A stretch of 64,000 nucleotides of DNA, taken from contig NZ_FMCX01000006.1 of assembly GCF_900091555.1 (NCBI RefSeq), positions 375,982 through 439,981 on the forward strand, in the 5' to 3' direction. The notes under the pieces were generated by a model that saw nothing but the letters and a program-made list of their open reading frames with translations, did no database searches and was not told the DNA's origin. Below are positions 1 through 7,389 of the stretch, piece after piece (position 1 is the first letter of the stretch; every line of letters begins with the position of its first letter). Origin of the DNA: Micromonospora mirobrigensis. Lineage in GTDB: Bacteria > Actinomycetota > Actinomycetes > Mycobacteriales > Micromonosporaceae. The position numbers and the translations under genes were made by a program.

Positions 1-178
1 CGGTCAGCCCTGCGCCGAGCTGCTCCGCTCGCTCGCCGGCCGCGGCTTCACCGGCTCGGTGGCCGTGGAGGTCACCACGAGAGGCGCCAAGAGCCGCGCC
101 GTCCGCGAGGCCGACCTGCGCGAGTCCCTGCAGTTCGCCAGGGCCAACCTCACGGCCCCCTCCCCCCTCAACGCCTGA
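1..178 (+). CDS. Sugar phosphate isomerase/epimerase-like protein, C-terminal end
   Basis: Only the last 58 codons are present; the gene begins upstream of the window. The reading frame is open from base 2 and stops with TGA at 176-178. The tail contains GSVAVEVTTRGAKSRAVREA followed by an alpha-helical end with ESLQFARANL. This resembles the last strand and helix of xylose-isomerase-like TIM-barrel proteins (AP endonuclease 2 family). That is family resemblance only; the metal-binding residues lie outside the window. In other actinomycetes such a gene often sits near proC and the bS22 cluster, which fits the genes from 8.8 kb onward. Confidence 0.6.
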   Translation, partial: GQPCAELLRSLAGRGFTGSVAVEVTTRGAKSRAVREADLRESLQFARANLTAPSPLNA

Positions 179-217
179 CCCCCCGGCCCGCGCCGGCCCG
201 GGGCGGGGTGGGGTGGG

Positions 218-790
218 TCAGGCGGGGGTGGGGGTGAGGGTGGCGGCGCGTTTGCGGGCGCGGTGGGCGGCGACGTGGGAGCGGGTGGCGCAGCGCTCGG
301 AGCAGAAGCGGCGGCAGCAGTTCGAGGACGTGTCCAGGTAGACGTTGCCGCAGCGCTCGTCGGCGCAGACCCCGAACCGGGCGCTGCCGTACTCGCAGAG
401 CCAGACCGAGAGGCCCCAGGCCGCGCCGGCCAGGTATTCCGCGCTCACCGAGGAGCCCCGGCTGGTGACGTGCATGTGCCAGTCGCTGGAGTCGTGGCCG
501 GAGATGCGCGGCTGGACCGGGTACGCCTCCAGCAGCGCGTTCAGCTCCGCCACCGCCTCGGCGTCCCGCCCCGAGGTGCCGTACTCGAAGATGTCGCGGA
601 GGCGCTTCTGCGCCCGCCGGAACGTCGCCAGGTCGCGCTCCGCGACCTCGTCGCGCATCCACGCGTTCTCGTCGGGGAAGAGGGCCCGCAGGGCGTCGAG
701 GTCGTCCAGCCGGGCGTTGACGAGGTCGACCCCGGTCCGGGCGTACGCGTCGAAGTTCACGACACCAACGGTAGACGACTCACGGGACAC
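218..790 (-). CDS. CGNR zinc-finger (ABATE-domain) transcriptional regulator
   Basis: This protein of about 190 residues has the two-part build of the CGNR family. An N-terminal alpha-helical domain, described as a stress- or ligand-sensing ABATE domain, is followed by a C-terminal zinc finger. The finger is visible from about residue 142: C-A-D-E-R-C-G-N, then CCRRFCSERCATRSHVAAHR and a basic tail. The CGNR signature is therefore present as ERCGN. The GTG at 788-790 overlaps the end of the upstream ATP-grasp gene by 11 bases, which suggests translational coupling. A second GTG at 758-760 (protein starting VNFDAYARTG) is an equally possible start because neither has a strong ribosome-binding site. 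The regulated genes are unknown. Confidence 0.8.
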   Translation of the reverse strand: MSRESSTVGVVNFDAYARTGVDLVNARLDDLDALRALFPDENAWMRDEVAERDLATFRRAQKRLRDIFEYGTSGRDAEAVAELNALLEAYPVQPRISGHDSSDWHMHVTSRGSSVSAEYLAGAAWGLSVWLCEYGSARFGVCADERCGNVYLDTSSNCCRRFCSERCATRSHVAAHRARKRAATLTPTPA

Positions 791-1946
791 GCGGCGCGTC
801 GATGTAGTGCGGCAGGAACCGGGCGTAACCGTCGGTGATCAGGCTCTCGCTCTCCCGCACCCCCAGCCCGGCCGCCTCCCCGCCGACGATCCAGCTGCCC
901 AGCACCGTACGGTTCCCGGCGAACTCGGGCAGCGCCCGGAACTCCTGATAGCAGTAGCCCTCGTCGCCGTAGATCCCCGGATTGGTGATCTCGTCACCGT
1001 CGGTGACGATCCGGATCGAGCCGCCCTCCCGGCCCAGCAGCGGCTTGGCCACGTACGCGGTCATGCCCCGCGGCGAGTCCAGGTAGGCCGGCAGCAGGTA
1101 CTCGTGCCCCGGGTACAGCTCCCAGAGCACGGCGAGCAGCGCCTTGTTCGACAGCAGCAGCTTCCAGGCCGGCTCGATCCAGGTGGTCGGGGTGCCCGGG
1201 TCGAGCGCCGGCGGCCCGTACGGCTCGGCCAGCATCCACTCCCACGGATAGAGCTTGAAGCAGGTGGTGACCGGCTGGTCCGCCGCGTCGACGAAGCGCC
1301 GCCCGTCCCAGCCGATCTCCTGGATCGGCAGCAGCTCGGCGGCCAGCCCCGCCTGGCGGGCGGTCTCGGCCAGGTAGCCGGCGGTCATCTGGTCCTCGCC
1401 GGACTCCTCCTCGTTCGACCAGGCCACGTGCACCCGCCGGTCGTGCAGGCCGGCGCCGATCTTCGCCCACGCGCCGACCAGCCGCTCGTGCAGGCTGTTC
1501 CACTGGTCGGCCTCCGGCCGGGTGTCCTCCAGCCAGAACCACTGCACGATGGCCGCCTCGACCAGCGAGGTCGGGGTGTCGGCGTTGTACTCCAGCAGCT
1601 TGGGCGGCCAGGAGCCGTCGTAGCGCAGGTCGAAGCGGCCGTACAGGCTTGGCGGGCCCTCCCGCAGCGAGCGCGCGACCGCCTCGGCGGCCCAGCCCGG
1701 GATGCCGAACTCGGCGTACCGGCCGCGGGCCACCACGTGCTCGGCGGCGGCCACGCACATCCGGTGCAGCTCCTCGGTCGCCTCCTCCAGTCGGAGCACC
1801 TCGTCGAGGTCGAACGCGTACGCCGCCGTCTCGTCCCAGTACGACATGATCCCGCCGTCGGGCAGCTCGGTGTCGACGTAGACCAGGCCCTGGGAGCGGA
1901 TGGTGGCGTCCCAGTCCGGGCGGGGGGTGACCGCCTCGCGGCGCAT
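780..1946 (-). CDS. Glutathionylspermidine synthase family protein (ATP-grasp)
   Basis: The 388-residue product matches the C-terminal synthetase part of glutathionylspermidine synthase (YgiC/YjfC family). Visible family features are the Trp-rich early region (GIMSYWDETAAYAF), FDLRYDGSWPPKLLEYNADT at about residue 105, and the ATP-grasp core with KPLLGREGGSIRI near residue 298. Family members form an ATP-dependent amide bond; since actinomycetes use mycothiol rather than glutathione, the true substrate here is unknown. The gene follows a small lipoprotein gene by two bases, like the ygiB-ygiC pairing in enterobacteria, so a joint envelope role is plausible. Start at ATG 1946. Confidence 0.85.
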   Translation of the reverse strand: MRREAVTPRPDWDATIRSQGLVYVDTELPDGGIMSYWDETAAYAFDLDEVLRLEEATEELHRMCVAAAEHVVARGRYAEFGIPGWAAEAVARSLREGPPSLYGRFDLRYDGSWPPKLLEYNADTPTSLVEAAIVQWFWLEDTRPEADQWNSLHERLVGAWAKIGAGLHDRRVHVAWSNEEESGEDQMTAGYLAETARQAGLAAELLPIQEIGWDGRRFVDAADQPVTTCFKLYPWEWMLAEPYGPPALDPGTPTTWIEPAWKLLLSNKALLAVLWELYPGHEYLLPAYLDSPRGMTAYVAKPLLGREGGSIRIVTDGDEITNPGIYGDEGYCYQEFRALPEFAGNRTVLGSWIVGGEAAGLGVRESESLITDGYARFLPHYIDAPRVP

Positions 1947-1948
1947 CG

Positions 1949-2218
1949 TCAGCCGCCGCAGGAGGCGAGGTGGGTGCCGAACCCGCCGCGCTCGGGCAGG
2001 GCCGCGGCGACCGGCGTGGGAGTGTCCCGGGCGGCCGACGGCGCGGGGACCCGCAGCGCCAGCGCCACGGTGTCGCCGCCGCCCCCGGCCGGACCGAGCG
2101 CGCAGTCGTCATCGTCGTCGTCGGTCAGGTTGCAGCCGGAGAGCGCCAGCGCGAGGGCGGTCAGCGCGCCGAGCTGCACGGTGGCCGACCGGAGTCGGCG
2201 TCGGGGGTGTCGTTCCAC
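1949..2218 (-). CDS. Small lipoprotein with acidic stretch
   Basis: This 89-residue protein has a basic N terminus, a hydrophobic segment and a clear lipobox LSGC at about residue 29, so it should be lipid-anchored outside the membrane. Directly after the cysteine comes a run of six aspartates (TDDDDDDC). The rest is rich in Ala, Pro and Gly with no recognised domain, and ends in ASCGG. It lies two bases upstream of the ATP-grasp synthetase gene and almost certainly shares its mRNA. The pairing recalls YgiB, a lipoprotein-like partner of YgiC, but sequence similarity cannot be claimed. Confidence 0.65.
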   Translation of the reverse strand: MERHPRRRLRSATVQLGALTALALALSGCNLTDDDDDDCALGPAGGGGDTVALALRVPAPSAARDTPTPVAAALPERGGFGTHLASCGG

Positions 2219-2257
2219 GTGATCGTTGTAGCCGATCCGCGCTATCGGTGTGGGGTT

Positions 2258-2305
2258 AGGAGGGGCCCCCTGTTAACAGACGTCCGTTAACAGGGGGCCC
2301 CTCCT
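2258..2305. repeat. Extragenic palindrome, GGGGCCCC/TTAAC family, copy 1
   Basis: This is a perfect inverted repeat with 20-base arms at 2258-2277 and 2286-2305 and an 8-base centre. Each arm carries AGGAGGGGCCCC followed by CTGTTAAC. It lies between the divergent lipoprotein and proline dehydrogenase genes. The same core appears as direct copies at 36749-36802 and 50989-51040. Confidence 0.85.
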
Positions 2306-2383
2306 TCCGCCCGGGGCGCACGGTGCGTGACGTTGGTCGCCGCCGCCGGGCGGGGGGTCCGGGGCGGGCGTTACGCTCGGCTC

Positions 2384-3304
2384 ATGCTCCGTTCCGTCAT
2401 CCTCGCCGCCTCCCGGTCATCCCAGGTCGAGCGGCTCGTTGCGACGGCCCCGTTCACCCGGGACGTCGTCCGCCGGTTCGTCGCCGGCGCCGGCACCGAC
2501 GACGCGTTGCGCGCGACCCGCGAGCTCGTCGCCGACGGCCAAGCGGTCACCCTCGACCACCTCGGCGAGGACACCGTCACCCCCGAGCAGGCGAACGCCA
2601 CCCGCGACGAATACCTCAAGCTGCTGCGGCTGCTCGGCGCCGCCGGGCTCACCCCCGCCGCCGAGGTGAGCGTGAAGCTCTCCGCGCTGGGGCAGATGTT
2701 CGACGAGCAGCTCGCGTACGACAATGCCCGGGCGATCTGCGTGGCGGCCGACGCGGCGGGCACCACGGTCACCCTGGACATGGAGGACCACACCACCACC
2801 GACTCGACGCTGGACATCCTGGCCCGGCTGCGCAAGGACTTCCCGTCGACCGGGGCGGTGCTCCAGGCGTACCTGCGGCGGACCGAGTCGGACTGCCGGG
2901 AGCTGGCCGCGGCCGGTTCGCGGGTGCGGCTCTGCAAGGGGGCGTACAAGGAGCCCGAGTCGGTGGCGTACCAGTCGGCCCGCGAGGTGGACAAGTCGTA
3001 CGTGCGCTGCCTGAACGTGCTGATGTCCGGTGACGGCTATCCGATGCTGGCCACCCACGACCCCCGGCTGATCGCGATCGGCGAGGACCGGGCCCGCTGG
3101 TTCGACCGCGGCCCGGACCGCTTCGAGTTCCAGATGCTGTACGGCATCCGCCCGGAGGAGCAGCAGCGCCTGGTGGGTGAGGGCTACACCGTGCGCACCT
3201 ACGTCCCCTACGGCGACCAGTGGTACGGCTACCTGATGCGCCGGCTCGCCGAGCGCCCCGCCAACCTGGCCTTCTTCGGTCGGGCGCTGATCTCCAAGAA
3301 GTAG
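2384..3304 (+). CDS. Proline dehydrogenase (monofunctional, FAD)
   Basis: This enzyme oxidises L-proline to pyrroline-5-carboxylate, the first step of proline catabolism, with FAD in a TIM-barrel. The 306-residue length fits the short one-domain class rather than bifunctional PutA. Seen in sequence: VSVKLSALG at about residue 94, TLDMEDHTTTDSTL at about 130, QAYLRRTESDCREL, RLCKGAYKEP near 185, and the C-terminal substrate-site motif YGDQWYGYLMRRLAERPANL with paired arginines. ATG 2384 is chosen because the MLRSVILAASRS start is typical for the family, although an in-frame GTG exists 57 bases upstream. No P5C dehydrogenase gene adjoins it. Confidence 0.93.
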   Translation: MLRSVILAASRSSQVERLVATAPFTRDVVRRFVAGAGTDDALRATRELVADGQAVTLDHLGEDTVTPEQANATRDEYLKLLRLLGAAGLTPAAEVSVKLSALGQMFDEQLAYDNARAICVAADAAGTTVTLDMEDHTTTDSTLDILARLRKDFPSTGAVLQAYLRRTESDCRELAAAGSRVRLCKGAYKEPESVAYQSAREVDKSYVRCLNVLMSGDGYPMLATHDPRLIAIGEDRARWFDRGPDRFEFQMLYGIRPEEQQRLVGEGYTVRTYVPYGDQWYGYLMRRLAERPANLAFFGRALISKK

Positions 3305-3322
3305 TCACCCCCTGCGGCCTCC

Positions 3323-3361
3323 ACCGGCCCGCTCACCGTCCTCGGCGGTGCGCGGGCCGGT
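3323..3361 (+). terminator. Hairpin terminator after proline dehydrogenase
   Basis: ACCGGCCCGC at 3323-3332 pairs with GCGGGCCGGT at 3352-3361, and CACCG with CGGTG inside, leaving a 7-base loop. The hairpin starts 18 bases after the stop codon. There is no clear U-tract, which is usual in actinomycetes. Confidence 0.65.
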
Positions 3362-3375
3362 TACGTCTCCGGGTC

Positions 3376-3404
3376 TTGACGACAGAAGCTAATGGCATTA
3401 GCTT
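3376..3404 (+). promoter_or_regulatory. Promoter with overlapping palindromic (TetR-type) operator
   Basis: A -35-like TTGACG at 3376-3381 is followed after 17 bases by a -10-like TAGCTT at 3399-3404. The perfect palindrome AGCTAATG-G-CATTAGCT at 3387-3403 covers the spacer and the -10, so a bound repressor would block RNA polymerase. The local AT-richness contrasts with the surroundings. The TetR gene at the end of the operon is the obvious ligand-responsive repressor. Confidence 0.7.
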
Positions 3405-3405
3405 T

Positions 3406-4200
3406 ATGGCTATGGAGATTAGCCAGGTGGTTCGGGACGGCGGGACGATCGCGTACGAGGTGCACGGCGAGGGGCCGCTGGTGGTCCTCTCCCATGCCAT
3501 GGGGGAGTGGCGGGCCGCCTTCCGGCACCTGACGCCCCGACTGGTGGCCGCCGGTTACCGGGTGGCCTCCGTCGACGTACGCGGACACGGCGACTCCAGC
3601 CCGCACTGGCCCTCGTACACCCCGGCGGAGGTGGGGGCCGACCTGCTCGCCGTGGTCCGCCACCTCGACGGCGGGCCGGCCACCCTGGTCGGCAGCTCGT
3701 CCAGCGGCGCGGCCGTGGTCTTCGCCGCCAGCGAGGCGCTCGAACTGGTCAACGGCATCGTGCAGATCGGCCCGTTCGTCGCCCGGCCGAACCGCTTCCT
3801 GGTGGCGATCCAGGACCTGGTCCTGCGCAGCCCCCGGCTGTTCGGGATGTTCCACCGCACCCGCTTCGCCGACGTCCGGCCCGCCGACGACGCCGCGTAC
3901 CGCAGGGAGCTGGTCGCCCGGCTGCGCGGCCGGATGGACGCGGTCCGCGGCGTGGTCGCGCCGGTCGAGCCGCACTGGACCGACCAGGCCCGCGCGGTGC
4001 GGCAGCCGGTCCTGGTCCTGATGGGCGCCAAGGACCCCGACTTCTCCGACCCGGGCGCGGAGGCGCGGGCCGCCCGCCGGCACTTCCCGGTCGCCGAGGC
4101 GCGCATGATCGCCGACGCCGGGCACTACCCGTACGCCGACCAGCCCGACGCCACCGCCGCCGACCTGATCGAGTTCCTGGGGGTGACCGCCCGTGCCTAG
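3406..4200 (+). CDS. Alpha/beta hydrolase
   Basis: The protein of about 264 residues has the alpha/beta hydrolase fold. An oxyanion-region motif LSHAMGEWRAAF comes early, SVDVRGHGDS sits at about residue 63, and the nucleophile elbow reads G-S-S-S-S-G at about residue 98. The acid is probably in LVLMGAKDPDF and the catalytic His in DAGHYPYADQP near the end. The substrate is not known. The start is ATG 3406 or, more likely for a leaderless transcript, ATG 3412: the -10 at 3399-3404 predicts transcription to begin at about 3411. The end overlaps the TetR gene by eight bases, so both genes are translated together and are probably induced by a compound this enzyme handles. Confidence 0.88.
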   Translation: MAMEISQVVRDGGTIAYEVHGEGPLVVLSHAMGEWRAAFRHLTPRLVAAGYRVASVDVRGHGDSSPHWPSYTPAEVGADLLAVVRHLDGGPATLVGSSSSGAAVVFAASEALELVNGIVQIGPFVARPNRFLVAIQDLVLRSPRLFGMFHRTRFADVRPADDAAYRRELVARLRGRMDAVRGVVAPVEPHWTDQARAVRQPVLVLMGAKDPDFSDPGAEARAARRHFPVAEARMIADAGHYPYADQPDATAADLIEFLGVTARA

Positions 4201-4768
4201 GGCCGGCCTGACCCCGCAGACCGTGGTCCGGTCCGCCGCCGAACTCGCCGACGAGGTCGGGTACGACAAGCTCACCCTGGCCGCGCTCGCCGGCCGGCTC
4301 GGCGTCGCCCTGCCCAGCCTCTACAAGCACGTGCGGGGCGCCGACGCGCTCGACCGGAAGCTCGCCGCGCTCGCCGTCGGCGAACTGGCCGACGCGACGA
4401 CCACGGCGGCGGCCGGCCGGGCCGGGGCCGACGCGCTGCGGGCCGTCGCCGCGGCCTGGCGCGACTACGCCCGCCGGCACCCGGGTCGCTACCAGGCCGC
4501 CCAGCGGGTCCCGGACCACGCCGACCCGGACCACGTGGCGGCGGGGGAGCGGGCGCTGGCCCCGATCTACGCCATCCTGCGCGGCTACGGTCTCACCGGC
4601 GACGACGCCGTCGACGCGGCCCGCATCCTGCGCAGCGCCGTGCACGGCTTCGTCACCCTGGCCGCGGCCGGCGGCTTCGGCCTGCCGCGCGACCTGGACC
4701 GCTCCTTCGACCAACTGGTCGCCGTCCTGGACACCGCCCTTCGAGACTGGCCGGAGATGACCCGATGA
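4193..4768 (+). CDS. TetR/AcrR family transcriptional regulator
   Basis: This repressor-type protein of 191 residues has an N-terminal helix-turn-helix (about residues 10-55: TPQTVVRSAAELADEVGY, then LTLAALAGRLGVALPSLYKH with the typical recognition helix) and an alpha-helical ligand domain of the WHG/TetR_C type. It starts at GTG 4193 inside the end of the hydrolase gene, and its stop overlaps the next start (ATGA). The 17-base palindrome at 3387-3403 before the first gene of the operon is the likely binding site, giving autoregulation. The ligand is unknown. Confidence 0.9.
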   Translation: MPRAGLTPQTVVRSAAELADEVGYDKLTLAALAGRLGVALPSLYKHVRGADALDRKLAALAVGELADATTTAAAGRAGADALRAVAAAWRDYARRHPGRYQAAQRVPDHADPDHVAAGERALAPIYAILRGYGLTGDDAVDAARILRSAVHGFVTLAAAGGFGLPRDLDRSFDQLVAVLDTALRDWPEMTR

Positions 4769-5100
4769 AGGCTCTGCTGTTCACCGTCGCGTTCGTCGTC
4801 GAACTGGCGATGCTCGTCGCCGCCGGCTGGTGGGGGTTCACCCTGGACGCCGGGCTTGCGCTGCGGCTGCTCGCCGGGCTCGGCGCGCCGCTGCTGATCG
4901 CCGTGGTCTGGGGCGTCTTCTGCTCGCCCCGGGCGAGTGTCCGGCTGCCGGCGCCGGCGAAGCTGGCCGTCCAGGCGGCCTGCTTCGTCGTGGCCGGGCT
5001 GCTGCTGGCCCTGGCCGGCCACCCGGTGCTCGGCGGGCTGCTCGTCGCGGTCTGGGCCGTCGACCGGGCCGTGCTGAGTCACGGCGGCCACCCGGCCTGA
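4765..5100 (+). CDS. DUF2568 (YrdB-like) small membrane protein
   Basis: This 111-residue protein consists almost entirely of four hydrophobic helices: about residues 5-25, 30-50, 65-85 and 88-105. The WWGFTLDAGLALRLLAGLGAPL and VVWGVFCSPRA segments match the DUF2568 family of inner-membrane proteins, whose function is unknown. Its ATG overlaps the TetR stop codon by four bases, so it is the third gene of the hydrolase-TetR operon. It may help export or tolerate the inducing compound; this is inference only. Confidence 0.8.
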   Translation: MKALLFTVAFVVELAMLVAAGWWGFTLDAGLALRLLAGLGAPLLIAVVWGVFCSPRASVRLPAPAKLAVQAACFVVAGLLLALAGHPVLGGLLVAVWAVDRAVLSHGGHPA

Positions 5101-5201
5101 CCGGCGCGCCACGGGCCGGCCGGACGACCCGCGCGGGCCGGACCCGACGCCGACCGGCCGGCCCGGCGCGGGGCATCGACGCCCGGCGCTAAGGTGGGCT
5201 C

Positions 5202-6590
5202 GTGGTCCGCACCCACCCGCCGCGGCCCCGCACGGCCCCGCGGCCCCGCCTGCTCACCGCCCTGCTAGCCGTCGTCGCCCTCACCGGCTCCACCGCCGCC
5301 TCCTGCGGCGACAAGAAGTCCCCGCTCGCCTTGGCCCAGGTGACCCGCGCCCCGGTCAACGAGGTGATCGACGCCCCGGCGACCGTCACCGCCCGGGCTG
5401 CCGCCACCCTCACCGCCCCCGCCGACGGCACCCTGGTCAGCCTCCGCGTCCGCCCCGGGCAGCGGGTCCGCAAGGGACAGGTGCTCGCCGTGGTCGGCTC
5501 CCCGTCGGCCCAGGAGCGGCTGCGTCAGGCCACCGAGGCGCTGGACGCCGCGAACCAGGCCGGCGGCGCCGGAGGCGGCGGGCTGACCAGCCGGCGCCGG
5601 GGCACCGACAAGGCCGCCGCGCAGGCGTACGAGGCCGCGCGCACCGCCGCCAGCAAGATCAGTGACCCGCAACTGCGCGACGCGCTGCTGCTCCAGGTGC
5701 GCTCCGCGCAGCAGCAGTACGAGTCGGCCGCGCGTACCGCCGACGAGGCGGTCCGGGCCGTGCAGCGGGGCGTGCGCAACCTCAACTCGGCCGTCGACGC
5801 GCTGGCCAGCGCGCAGCAGCTCCAGGCGCGGCAGGCGTACGAGCTGGCCAGGGCGACCGTCGACGCGCTGACCCTGCGCGCGCCGATCGGCGGGGTGGTC
5901 CAGCCCGGCGGCACCGCCGCGGGTGGCGCCTCCGCCGCCGACCTGGCCGGTCTGCTCGGCGCGGCCGGGGGCAGCGCGGCGGCCGGGCTCGACCCGTCGG
6001 CGCTCGCCCCCGCCCAGCCCGGCCCGCCGCCCGGCGTGGACGGCGCGATCCCGGTCGGCGGCCGGGTCACCGCCGGCACGCCGGTGCTGACCGTGGTGGA
6101 CGTCGGTGAGCTGGGCCTGCTCGCCGAGGTCGACGAGACCGACGTGCTGCTGGTCCGGGCCGGCGTGACCGCCACGGCGGAGCTGGACGCAGTGCCCGGC
6201 GCCAGCTACCGGGCGCGGGTCGGCTCGGTCGACGTCCTGCCGACCACCTCGGCCCGGGGCGGGGTGACCTACCGGGTGCGGCTGTCGCTGGAGCGCGGCC
6301 AGCAGGGCGAGGGCGAGCCCGCGCCGGCGCCCCGACCCGGCATGAACGCCCTGGTCCACCTCCGGGTACGCGAGGCCGCCGACGCGGTCACCGTGCCCGC
6401 CTCGGCGGTCTTCTCCGCCGACGGCCGGGACTCGGTCTGGGTGGTCCGCGACGGCCGCGCCGACCGGGCCGCCGTCACCGTCGGGGTGCAGGGGCAGGAC
6501 CTGGTGCAGATCGTCAGCGGGGTGCAACCCGGCGACCGGGTGGTGGTCCGCGGCACCGACCAGGTCAGCGACGGCCAGGAAGTCCGGTAG
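5202..6590 (+). CDS. MacA/HlyD-like efflux adaptor subunit
   Basis: This membrane-fusion adaptor links an inner-membrane ABC exporter to the outside. The 462-residue protein has an N-terminal hydrophobic segment (about 18-38) ending in TAASCGDKK, which may be a weak lipobox. A biotinyl-lipoyl half follows (GTLVSLRVRPGQRVRKGQVL), then a long Ala/Gln-rich coiled coil (about 105-225), the second lipoyl half (LTLRAPIGGVVQPGG) and beta-barrel segments (VDETDVLLV, GMNALVHLRV). A Gly/Ala-rich insert at about 240-275 interrupts the second lipoyl region. Start GTG 5202 has AAGGTGGG just upstream. Five bases separate it from the ATPase gene, so it belongs to the MacAB-like operon. Confidence 0.88.
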   Translation: MVRTHPPRPRTAPRPRLLTALLAVVALTGSTAASCGDKKSPLALAQVTRAPVNEVIDAPATVTARAAATLTAPADGTLVSLRVRPGQRVRKGQVLAVVGSPSAQERLRQATEALDAANQAGGAGGGGLTSRRRGTDKAAAQAYEAARTAASKISDPQLRDALLLQVRSAQQQYESAARTADEAVRAVQRGVRNLNSAVDALASAQQLQARQAYELARATVDALTLRAPIGGVVQPGGTAAGGASAADLAGLLGAAGGSAAAGLDPSALAPAQPGPPPGVDGAIPVGGRVTAGTPVLTVVDVGELGLLAEVDETDVLLVRAGVTATAELDAVPGASYRARVGSVDVLPTTSARGGVTYRVRLSLERGQQGEGEPAPAPRPGMNALVHLRVREAADAVTVPASAVFSADGRDSVWVVRDGRADRAAVTVGVQGQDLVQIVSGVQPGDRVVVRGTDQVSDGQEVR

Positions 6591-6594
6591 CCGG

Positions 6595-7389
6595 ATGGCG
6601 ACGCCGGCGATCGAGGCGGTCGACGTGTCCCGGACGTACCAGCTCGACGGGGTGTCCGTGCCGGCGCTGCGCGGGGTGACGCTGACCGTGGCGGCCGGGG
6701 ACTACGTGGCGGTGATCGGGCCGTCCGGCTCGGGCAAGTCCACCCTGATGCACCTGCTCGGTGGGCTGGACCGGCCGACCGGCGGGCGGTTGGTGCTCGG
6801 CGGCCGGGAGGTCGGCTCGCTCACCCCGCCCGAGCTGGCGACCCTGCGCAACGAGACCATCGGCTTCGTCTTCCAGGCGTTCCACCTGCTGCCCCGCACC
6901 TCGGCGGTGGACAACGTGGCGCTGCCCCTGGTCTACCGGGGAATCGGCGCCCGGCAGCGGCGGGAGCGGGCGGCGGCCGTGCTGGGCCGGGTCGGGCTGG
7001 GGCACCGGCTGCACCACCGGCCCAACCAGCTCTCCGGTGGCGAGCAGCAGCGGGTGGCGATCGCCCGGGCGCTGGTCACCGACCCGACGGTGCTGCTCGC
7101 CGACGAGCCGACCGGCAACCTGGACACCGTCAACGGTCAGGCGGTGCTGGCGCTGCTGGAGGAGCTGAACACCGAGTCCGGGGTGGCGCTGGTGATGGTC
7201 ACCCACGACAACGAGGTGGCCGCCCGGGCCCGCCGTCGGATCACCATGCGCGACGGCGTGGTGGTCGCCGACAGCGCGGCCGACGATCCACCGGCCGACA
7301 GCGCTGCCGTACCCGACGGTCCGGCGGCCGGCGGGGACGCGGACCCGACGGCCGGCGACGGCACCGAGCGGGCGGAGGCGGCCCGGTGA
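6595..7389 (+). CDS. MacB/LolD-type ABC transporter ATP-binding protein
   Basis: The ATPase of the export system is 264 residues long. It shows Walker A GPSGSGKST at about residue 42, the Q-loop in GFVFQAFHLLPRTS, signature LSGGEQQRVAIARAL at about 145, Walker B VLLADEPTGNLD and the H-loop VTHD. This is the LolD/MacB class (MHLLGGLDRPTGG), which powers FtsX-like permeases by mechanotransmission. The last 45 residues are Ala/Asp/Pro-rich and low in complexity. Its stop overlaps the GTG of the permease gene. Confidence 0.93.
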   Translation: MATPAIEAVDVSRTYQLDGVSVPALRGVTLTVAAGDYVAVIGPSGSGKSTLMHLLGGLDRPTGGRLVLGGREVGSLTPPELATLRNETIGFVFQAFHLLPRTSAVDNVALPLVYRGIGARQRRERAAAVLGRVGLGHRLHHRPNQLSGGEQQRVAIARALVTDPTVLLADEPTGNLDTVNGQAVLALLEELNTESGVALVMVTHDNEVAARARRRITMRDGVVVADSAADDPPADSAAVPDGPAAGGDADPTAGDGTERAEAAR

